The notes under the pieces: generated by a model
What the model saw: the letters and a program-made list of their open reading frames with translations, nothing else
What the model was told of the DNA's origin: nothing
The model's database searches: none
Translations under genes and position numbers: made by a program
From: Clostridium frigoris
GTDB taxonomy: Bacteria > Bacillota > Clostridia > Clostridiales > Clostridiaceae
Reading direction: 5' to 3'
DNA: 41,577 nt
Assembly (NCBI RefSeq): GCF_018861865.1
Contig: NZ_JAHLDV010000033.1
Location: 1-41,577 of the forward strand
Shown: positions 35,309 through 41,577 of the stretch, piece after piece
How positions within the stretch are numbered: the stretch's first letter is position 1
Layout: each line of letters starts with the position of its first letter

Positions 35309-35387
35309 ATTTAATATGGAATATTTTATTTTACATAACATATTAATACTATTAATACATTTTTTAAAACGAAGGAGAAATAAGAAA

Positions 35388-36149
35388 ATGACGATTAAAT
35401 CGATAAAAAAAATAGTAACTTATACATCTATAATAACCTTATTTATAATTGCTTTTATTATGTTTTCCCCTAAAATTACTTCGAATACTAGAAATATCAA
35501 TCAAAATAGTAAAATTCAGCCCTTTTCTTTAAGTAATAATGCTATAACATATAACACCAAAGTACCTAATCCATGTATGCCTGATGTTTTAAAACAAAAA
35601 ATTCTTAACAGAGCAAAAGCAATGACAGAGGTAAAATGGATTCCCATGCATAATTTAGTTGAAAAAAAGTGTTCTTATATTTTTATTAAAGGAAAAACAT
35701 ATAGAGGCGTACCTTATAGTATGGACCTATATCAGGTATCATCTCCCAGTAACTTTCTATCGAAAATTAGCAAGAGTAAAATCCTATATGGTAATGATTG
35801 CTCATCTTTAGTAAGTACTGCCTGGGGCATAAATCGTCAAACTACTCTTTCTCTTTATAATCATGTAAGAAGCGGTAGTAAAATAGGCAAAAATTTAGTA
35901 TGTCAAGTATCCTGGAACGATCTTAAGCCCACAGATGCCTTGCTTCTAGATAATGGGAAAGGAAAAGGACATATTATGTTATATATAAATTCTGATAAGG
36001 AAAATAGTGATAATTTAAACGTTTATGAGCAAAACATATCAACAGTTGTACCCTTCGAACCCATTCCAGTAGCAAGAAAAGATGTAAGGTCTAAAAGTAA
36101 ATTAATAAAAAAAGGATATATACCCATCAGACTAATTGCGATTACATAA
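35388..36149 (+). CDS. Secreted NlpC/P60-like cysteine hydrolase (putative)
   Basis: The protein has 253 residues with an N-terminal signal or anchor segment (about 8-28). The C-terminal half has NlpC/P60-like landmarks: GNDCSSLVSTAWG (candidate nucleophile C138), then KGHIMLYI (candidate H195) and NVYEQN as the third active-site region. Such enzymes cut peptidoglycan stem peptides, but the overall match is distant and the first 130 residues are unfamiliar. I use the ATG at 35388 because AAGGAG is close upstream; an earlier ATG at 35316 falls in the preceding terminator tail. Its place just before dlt fits a wall-related role. Confidence 0.7.
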   Translation: MTIKSIKKIVTYTSIITLFIIAFIMFSPKITSNTRNINQNSKIQPFSLSNNAITYNTKVPNPCMPDVLKQKILNRAKAMTEVKWIPMHNLVEKKCSYIFIKGKTYRGVPYSMDLYQVSSPSNFLSKISKSKILYGNDCSSLVSTAWGINRQTTLSLYNHVRSGSKIGKNLVCQVSWNDLKPTDALLLDNGKGKGHIMLYINSDKENSDNLNVYEQNISTVVPFEPIPVARKDVRSKSKLIKKGYIPIRLIAIT

Positions 36150-36151
36150 TA

Positions 36152-36190
36152 ATCTCTCTAAAATTTCATTTCAATCATATTTTTAGAGTG
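36152..36190 (+). terminator. Possible terminator after the NlpC-like gene
   Basis: CTCTAAAA (36155) pairs with TTTTAGAG (36181) across a 17-nt loop, directly after the stop. The stem is AT-rich and lacks a strong T-run, so it is weak. Confidence 0.4.
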
Positions 36191-36233
36191 TATATGCATT
36201 ATAATGCCATGTGGACAGCTTAAATTTACTGTT

Positions 36234-36253
36234 TTTTACTATAAATAGTAAAA
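36234..36253. promoter_or_regulatory. Palindrome upstream of the dlt operon
   Basis: TTTTACTA-TAAA-TAGTAAAA is a perfect 8-bp inverted repeat about 110 nt before dltA. It could be an operator for a dimeric regulator or chance in AT-rich DNA. Confidence 0.35.
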
Positions 36254-36362
36254 CCATATGTATATTAAGGATAGTTTTTAATTTTATATTACGTATAATT
36301 ATCTATTTACTATTACATAACAAACTGATAAAATGTATTTTAGTGTATGAGGAGGAAAACTT

Positions 36363-37838
36363 ATGAATTTTATTAATATAATTGAAAACTATTGTACTAC
36401 TAATAAAATAGCTCATATGTATAAAAATAGTACTTTAACTTATAGAGAGCTTAAAACAAAGTCAGATTCACTTGCTATAAATATCATAGATTTATTTGGT
36501 AAAGACAAAACGCCTATAATAGTTTTTGGACATAAGGATCATTTAATGCTTATAAGTTTTTTAGCCTGCGTAAAAAGTGGACATCCTTATATTCCAGTAG
36601 ATATCTCGACCCCAATTACAAGACTTAAAGATATTTTGATTATCTCTGGTGCTAAATTGATTATAAATACGTCGAATGAGTTATTTGATATTCCTGCAGA
36701 TATAATATTAAATAAGAGTGATTTAAAAACGAGACTATTACAAGCTAAGGATAAAAAACCCAATATAAGTTATAGACTTAAGGGTGAAGATGTTTATTAC
36801 ATAATATATACTTCAGGAAGTACTGGTAAACCAAAGGGAGTGCAGATAACAAAAAATTGCATTCAAAGCTTCATTGATTGGAGTATAACTTTAATTAATA
36901 AAACAGATAAAATATTTATGAATCAAGCACCTTTTTCTTTTGATTTATCTGTAATGGATACTTATTTATCATTGGTTTCTGGTTCAATACTTTATAGTAT
37001 TGATAAAGATATGATAGCTAATTTACCTGAGCTTTTTATGAATTTTAAATCTTCTGGGATTACGACCTGGGTCTCTACTCCATCTTTCGCAGAAATGTCT
37101 TTACAAAGCGAACAGTTTAACGAAAAGTTATTACCTGAATTGAACGAAATGTTATTTTGTGGAGAAACTCTTTCCAAAGAATGTGTAAAAAAGTTGTTTG
37201 AAAGATTCCCCAAAATCAAACTAATAAATTTCTATGGTCCAACAGAAACTACAGTTGCAGTAACTGCAGTTGAAATAAAAAAGGAAATGCTTTTAAGTAA
37301 AGAAACTCTTCCAGTTGGGTACGTCAAAAAAGACTGTGAAATAATCATAGAAGAAAATACAAATGAAATATTAATAGTTGGCGACAGTGTAAGTATAGGT
37401 TACTTTGCTGATCCTGTTTTAACAGAAAAGTTCTTTTTTAACACAGAAATCTTTGGTGTAAAAAGAAGAGGATATAGGACAGGAGACACGGGGTATATAA
37501 TTAACGGTCTATTATATTATGAGGGACGAATAGATAATCAAATTAAACTTCATGGTTATAGAGTCGAAATTGAAGATATTGAAAATAATATACGAAAACT
37601 TTCTTTCATAAAAAATGCTGTTGTAGTACCTATTATAGAAAGAGGCACAATTAAATATTTAGCAACAGCAATAGTACTAAATGATAAATTTGAAGGAAAC
37701 ATAATTCTCGCTGTTAAAAATTTCTTAAGGAACCTATTACCTTCATATATGATACCTCGTAAAATAAAGGTAATATCAGTTTTACCAATGAATGCTAATG
37801 GCAAAATAGATAGAAAAAAGATACTGGAGGAATTTTAG
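36363..37838 (+). CDS. dltA: D-alanine--D-alanyl carrier protein ligase DltA
   Basis: This 491-residue adenylation enzyme activates D-alanine with ATP and loads it on the DltC carrier, the first step of teichoic-acid D-alanylation. ANL-family motifs are in order: YYIIYTSGSTGKPKGVQIT (P-loop), FYGPTETTVAVTAVEI, YRTGDTGYI, GRIDNQIKLHGYRVE, and the C-terminal catalytic Lys in NGKIDRKKI. It has a strong ribosome site (GAGGAGG). It is the first gene of dltABCD. No DltX-like reading frame (about 50 codons) is found upstream. Confidence 0.97.
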   Translation: MNFINIIENYCTTNKIAHMYKNSTLTYRELKTKSDSLAINIIDLFGKDKTPIIVFGHKDHLMLISFLACVKSGHPYIPVDISTPITRLKDILIISGAKLIINTSNELFDIPADIILNKSDLKTRLLQAKDKKPNISYRLKGEDVYYIIYTSGSTGKPKGVQITKNCIQSFIDWSITLINKTDKIFMNQAPFSFDLSVMDTYLSLVSGSILYSIDKDMIANLPELFMNFKSSGITTWVSTPSFAEMSLQSEQFNEKLLPELNEMLFCGETLSKECVKKLFERFPKIKLINFYGPTETTVAVTAVEIKKEMLLSKETLPVGYVKKDCEIIIEENTNEILIVGDSVSIGYFADPVLTEKFFFNTEIFGVKRRGYRTGDTGYIINGLLYYEGRIDNQIKLHGYRVEIEDIENNIRKLSFIKNAVVVPIIERGTIKYLATAIVLNDKFEGNIILAVKNFLRNLLPSYMIPRKIKVISVLPMNANGKIDRKKILEEF

Positions 37839-38984
37839 ATGCTTCCTTACGGAAATTTTTTATATTTCTATTTAATGATTTTAGCTTTAATCCCAGCGAT
37901 TATTGTTGGTCTACTTGGTAAAAGGATAAAGTGGTACGGGCTACCAGCAAGCTTATTTATGATTTATCTAATTTTTGGTAAATCAAAACAACAAGCTGAG
38001 TACTTAATTTTATTTTTTATAATGGAATTTTTATTAATTATTTTTTACAGCTTTATTATAAAAAAGTTTAAACAAAGATGGTTACTTTGGATAATGATAG
38101 TAATAGGTCTATCACCATTACTATGCTCAAAACTCGGCAATATATTTGTACACAAAGAACTTGGTTTTTTAGGAATTTCTTATTTAACTTTCAAAGTTAT
38201 TCAGATATTAATTCAAATTTATGACGGATATATTACTAAAATAAATATGTTTGATCTTGCATATTTTATATTGTTTTTTCCAACCTTAAGTTCTGGACCT
38301 ATTGACCGTTCAATTAGATTTAAAGAGGAAAGCAACAAGGTTATAAAGCCTAGAGAATATGTTGAATATTTAGGTGATGGAATATTTAAAATTTTACAAG
38401 GAGTAGGATATAAATTTCTAATAGGATTTTATATACAACAGCACTTTATTAATATACTCTTATTAAGACCACACACATTATCAAATACGATTACATATAT
38501 GTACTCTTATAGCTTTTATTTGTTTTTTGATTTTGCCGGATACAGTTTAATAGCAATAGGTGTAAGTTACATAATGGGAATAAAAACACCTGAAAACTTT
38601 AATCTTCCATTTATAAGCAAGGATATAAAAGAATTTTGGAACAGATGGCACATGAGCTTATCGTTTTGGTTTAGAGATTTTATTTATAATAGATTTGTAA
38701 TGACTGCAATTAGAAAAAAGTGGTTTAAGAGTAGATATACGGCCTCCTACATTGGTTTCATGATAAATATGATAACCATGGGGCTATGGCATGGAATTCA
38801 ACTTAATTATATTGTTTACGGTGCCTTTCATGGAATTTTGCTCATTGTTACAGATTATTTTCAGAGAAAAAAGTTTTACAAAAAGTTTAAAAAAAAGGTC
38901 TATTTCCAAATTGCTTCAACTGTTTTAACCTTTAACTTGATATGTTTTAGCTTTTTGATATTTTCAGGATATTTATTTAAATAA
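37839..38984 (+). CDS. dltB: MBOAT-type D-alanyl transfer protein DltB
   Basis: This 381-residue membrane O-acyltransferase moves D-alanine from DltC across the membrane. It has about eleven hydrophobic segments and conserved stretches FPTLSSGPIDR, NLPFISKDIKEFWNRWHMSLSFWFRDFIYN, and the catalytic His in MGLWHGIQLNYIVYG (H318). The ATG follows the dltA stop with no gap, and its ribosome site (GGAGG) lies in the end of dltA, so translation is coupled. Confidence 0.97.
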   Translation: MLPYGNFLYFYLMILALIPAIIVGLLGKRIKWYGLPASLFMIYLIFGKSKQQAEYLILFFIMEFLLIIFYSFIIKKFKQRWLLWIMIVIGLSPLLCSKLGNIFVHKELGFLGISYLTFKVIQILIQIYDGYITKINMFDLAYFILFFPTLSSGPIDRSIRFKEESNKVIKPREYVEYLGDGIFKILQGVGYKFLIGFYIQQHFINILLLRPHTLSNTITYMYSYSFYLFFDFAGYSLIAIGVSYIMGIKTPENFNLPFISKDIKEFWNRWHMSLSFWFRDFIYNRFVMTAIRKKWFKSRYTASYIGFMINMITMGLWHGIQLNYIVYGAFHGILLIVTDYFQRKKFYKKFKKKVYFQIASTVLTFNLICFSFLIFSGYLFK

Positions 38985-38998
38985 AAGGAGGAATTTAT

Positions 38999-39259
38999 AT
39001 GCAAGATTCAATTTACAATATATTAGAAGAAATTACTGGTGAGGATTTACGTGAGGAAAGTAATGAGAATTTATTTGATACTGGAAGATTAGATTCATTA
39101 GGAATAATTGAACTTATTGTAGCAATAGAGGATACCTTTAATATTAAACTCGACCCTGCTATTGTTGGAAGAAAAGATATAGAGACACCGAACAAACTAA
39201 TTGAATATCTTCAAAACATGCAAGACCATAAAAATCTCTATAATAGTAAAATAGAATGA
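38999..39259 (+). CDS. dltC: D-alanyl carrier protein DltC
   Basis: This 86-residue acyl-carrier-type protein has the phosphopantetheine attachment Ser in the GRLDSLGIIELI motif (S33). It carries D-alanine as thioester from DltA to DltB. Length is typical, being a few residues longer at the C-terminus than most. The ribosome site is AAGGAGG; its stop overlaps the dltD start (ATGA). Confidence 0.96.
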   Translation: MQDSIYNILEEITGEDLREESNENLFDTGRLDSLGIIELIVAIEDTFNIKLDPAIVGRKDIETPNKLIEYLQNMQDHKNLYNSKIE

Positions 39260-40455
39260 AAAAGGTCATAGCTTTTGTTTGTTCTATTATTATCTGTTTA
39301 GGTTTTTTATTTTTTTATCAAAGCCATTATGAAAATCTTATTTCAAAAAAATATTATGACAAATTTGGAGAAAATTTAACTGAACATAAATTTAAAAGTC
39401 CAATACTTCAAAGCATGGGAACAAAGCAGGGCGATAATCTTTTAATGTTCGGTTCTTCCGAACTTGAACAAACTGCTGGATACTCTACTCAGCCAATTAA
39501 ATTTTTTAATGGTAAAAAAGATGGTTTTCAAATCAATCTTATAGGAAAAGCAGGTTATAAATCCTTAGTACATGCTGCTGATTTTGGATCACTAGGTACG
39601 AACCTTAAAGGTCAAAAGGTAGTTTTCGTACTTTCTTCACAATGGTTTATAAAACAAGGTATTAATGAAAATACTTTTGAAGCCAGTTCATCTGAACTAC
39701 AGGTATATGGATTTTTGTTTAATAGAGATTTAAGTTTAACTACAAAACAAGAGTTTGCTAAAAGAATAACATCAATTTCCGGCAAAAAAATAAATAAGCA
39801 CTTTGCTATGATGTGGGAATACTGCTCTCTTTATAGTAATAAGAGCTTAGTAAGTACATCTAAGAGGTATTTATTGACCCCTTATTACTGGCTAAGGTAT
39901 AATCTATTAGTTTTAAAGGACGATATAAATAGCTACAAATATCTTAAGGATAATCCTAAACTTGCAGATTATTTAAAGCCAAAGCATAAAGATACTAACT
40001 GGAATGCAGAATTAAGGAAAGCTTCCCAAATTGCTAAATCAAAATCTAATAATAATAAATTTGGTATAGACAATAAAGTATATAATCATGCATTTAAAAG
40101 AAATCTTCAAACAATAAAGGCTTCTCCTAAGAAAGATTTATATATAGGATCTCCAGAATATGAAGATTTTAAATTATTATTAGACGTTTGCAAGGATGAA
40201 GGAATTAAACCATTATTTTTAAATATCCCTGTTAACGGTAAATGGTATGACTATGTTGGATATAATAAAAATGATAGATTATCTTATTATAAAAAAGTAA
40301 ATACAATGGTTACTTCTTATGGATTTGAAGTCACTGATTTTTCAAAACATGAAAATGAAAATTACTTTCTAATGGATAGTGCTCACATAGGCTGGAAAGG
40401 TTGGGTATACATTAATGAAGCTATTGATAAATATTATAACGAAAATAAAAACTAA
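39256..40455 (+). CDS. dltD: D-alanyl-lipoteichoic acid acyltransferase DltD
   Basis: This 399-residue extracytoplasmic enzyme has one N-terminal membrane anchor (about 4-22) and completes D-alanine transfer to (lipo)teichoic acid. The SGNH-like active site is visible: Ser in LMFGSSELEQ (S67/S68) and DSAHIGWKGW near the end (D374, H377). The ATG overlaps the dltC stop, so the last two genes are coupled. It is the last gene of the operon; no strong terminator follows directly. Confidence 0.96.
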   Translation: MKKVIAFVCSIIICLGFLFFYQSHYENLISKKYYDKFGENLTEHKFKSPILQSMGTKQGDNLLMFGSSELEQTAGYSTQPIKFFNGKKDGFQINLIGKAGYKSLVHAADFGSLGTNLKGQKVVFVLSSQWFIKQGINENTFEASSSELQVYGFLFNRDLSLTTKQEFAKRITSISGKKINKHFAMMWEYCSLYSNKSLVSTSKRYLLTPYYWLRYNLLVLKDDINSYKYLKDNPKLADYLKPKHKDTNWNAELRKASQIAKSKSNNNKFGIDNKVYNHAFKRNLQTIKASPKKDLYIGSPEYEDFKLLLDVCKDEGIKPLFLNIPVNGKWYDYVGYNKNDRLSYYKKVNTMVTSYGFEVTDFSKHENENYFLMDSAHIGWKGWVYINEAIDKYYNENKN

Positions 40456-40627
40456 TATACTTTTTATGACGATTATTTATACCATTGTCATTTTAGGTTG
40501 TAGCTATTTGTTTTTGTTTCAGTCCGATGTGAGAGTTACTTATATATATAATCAGTTTTAAATCAGAATAATTTAAAAATCAAAATCATTCTAAAACATT
40601 AAATTATACGACCATTACATAATAATT

Positions 40628-40663
40628 CCCCCAACCGTAGTTTTATTATCATACGATTGGGGG
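40628..40663. terminator. GC-rich hairpin between dltD and the serine hydrolase gene
   Basis: CCCCCAACCGTA pairs with TACGATTGGGGG (12 bp with one mismatch on plus, a G-U on minus). It is unusually G+C-rich for this DNA. No T-run follows on either strand, so it may be a weak two-way terminator. I see nothing else in 40456-40627. Confidence 0.45.
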
Positions 40664-40693
40664 CATTATTATGTCTCTTAACACTATTATTAA

Positions 40694-40732
40694 AAATAAT
40701 GTATATTATATAGTACATAATATACATTATTT
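40694..40732 (-). terminator. Hairpin overlapping the serine hydrolase stop
   Basis: A perfect 16-bp AT-rich stem (AAATAATGTATATTAT and complement, 7-nt loop) covers the stop codon; a short T-run follows on the minus strand. Confidence 0.55.
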
Positions 40733-41509
40733 CTCCAACTTCAAGATATTAGATAATTCTGAAACCATATCTTCAATATTATATGAGTCCTTATTACTTA
40801 GTATAATAAACAGATATTTTTTATTAACATTTTTTCCTATATATGATGAAAAACCAGGTAAACTTCCATTATGCCAAATCACTTTATCTCCTTCATCATT
40901 TTTGCCAATAATCAATCCATACCCATATCCGTAATTCTGTAAGTATGGAGTAAGCATTTCATTTAATGATTTTTTATTAATTAATTTTTGTGTAAATAGA
41001 GCTTTTTCCCATTTATACAAATCATCAACTGTCGAATAAATTCCTCCAGATGAATATTGCGTTGAACTCTCTGTATCCAATACCACACTATATTCTCCTG
41101 TTTTTTTAGAAGGATAATATCCACTTGCTTTATTCTTTATACTAGCTTCATTTATTAAAAATCCAGTATCATTTAATTTTAAAGGTTCAAATATGTTTTT
41201 TTCTAAATAGTGCTCATATTTCATACCTGATACCTTTTCTATTATATATCCGAGCAGTATATAATCTGAATTACAGTACTCGTACTTTGTTCCTGTTTTA
41301 AAATTGAGTGGCTTATTTTTAAAAAGCTCAATAATTTCCTCTGGAGTATAAGCACGATCATTTTTTCCTGTCGATACATAATCAGCGATTCCTGATGTAT
41401 GAGTGAGCAGATTATGTATTTTTATTTTATCGCCCTCTGGATAATCATGAATATATTTATCAATTGCGGAGTTTGTCAACATAGTTGTCGCAATTTCTAT
41501 TTCTAACAT
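40727..41509 (-). pseudogene. Beta-lactamase-fold serine hydrolase, N-terminally truncated
   Basis: The 260 residues match the rear two thirds of class C-type serine hydrolases (PBP4*/esterase group): IHNLLTHTSGIADYV, the YxN motif in YEYCNSDYILLGYIIEKVSG, SSGGIYSTVDDLYKWEKAL, and HNGSLPGFSSYIG near the end. The SxxK motif, which carries the nucleophile and should lie about 30-40 residues before LLTHTSG, is absent. The 12 or so residues before NSAIDKYI do not look like the family. The frame stays open to the window edge without SxxK. The ATG at 41509 has no ribosome site and begins 2 nt after the stop of an upstream gene. A deletion has probably removed the front of the gene. Confidence 0.7.
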
Positions 41510-41511
41510 TT

Positions 41512-41577
41512 TTATGACGATGACTCTTCTATAATAAGAAGTTCTTCTTCTTTTATTGGATTCAAAGATACATATTT
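41512..41577 (-). CDS. C-terminal end of an unidentified gene, cut by the window edge
   Basis: On the minus strand one frame reads KYVSLNPIKEEELL then IIEESSSS and stops at 41512-41514. Its acidic, well-formed coding look suggests the last 21 codons of a gene beyond the window. It lies directly against the truncated serine hydrolase, as if joined by a deletion. Too short to identify. Confidence 0.4.
   Translation of the reverse strand, partial: KYVSLNPIKEEELLIIEESSS

Noticed and set aside
40671-40934. An 87-codon plus-strand frame opposite the serine hydrolase.
   Set aside because: Antisense to a recognisable protein family and without a ribosome site.

Overview
The window looks like chromosome from a low-GC Gram-positive anaerobe, most likely Clostridium sensu stricto or a close relative. 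Base composition is strongly AT-rich, ribosome binding sites are strong GGAGG types, and the gene set is clostridial: SleB-type hydrolase, YesMN-type two-component system, GHKL/LytTR pair, dlt operon. No rRNA or tRNA was found. Function calls come from motifs and family resemblance read by eye; no database search was run.

Layout. (1) 1-4.6 kb: the 5' end of a group II intron, minus strand, sits immediately after a terminator. Next are a two-gene ABC exporter (ATPase, permease) and an AgrC/AgrA-like kinase and LytTR regulator, all minus strand. (2) 4.9-8.7 kb, minus: a YaeR-like VOC protein, a ClpP-like protease with an altered catalytic triad, and a second ABC exporter pair. (3) 8.8-22.5 kb: a galactoside-use island. 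It has a GH36 alpha-galactosidase (+), a GH2 beta-galactosidase, two sugar permeases and two tandemly duplicated sugar-binding lipoproteins (all -), and a divergent YesN/YesM-type two-component system (+). Cre-like boxes lie 25-35 nt upstream of three of these genes. No transport ATPase is encoded, so a shared MsmX/MsmK-type ATPase elsewhere is inferred. (4) 22.5-26.6 kb, minus: a nitroreductase; a three-gene operon of a Ser-rich membrane protein, a Cys-rich protein and a PspA/IM30 homologue; and an ATP-grasp ligase. (5) 26.9-33.0 kb: an ankyrin-repeat protein (+), a class B penicillin-binding protein (-), a LysM/SleB hydrolase behind a structured leader (+), and a PutP-type Na+/solute symporter (+). 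(6) 33.2-40.5 kb, plus: a methyl-accepting chemotaxis protein with no standard start codon, a secreted NlpC/P60-like protein, and the dltABCD operon for D-alanylation of teichoic acids. (7) 40.7 kb to the end, minus: an N-terminally truncated beta-lactamase-fold serine hydrolase and the last codons of another gene.

How it fits together. The right half is rich in envelope functions: PBP, SleB hydrolase, NlpC-like protein, dlt, PspA and the serine hydrolase remnant. The centre is one sugar-uptake and hydrolysis module with its own sensor. The left holds export and signalling modules. Most transcription units end in clear hairpin terminators, which are listed individually.
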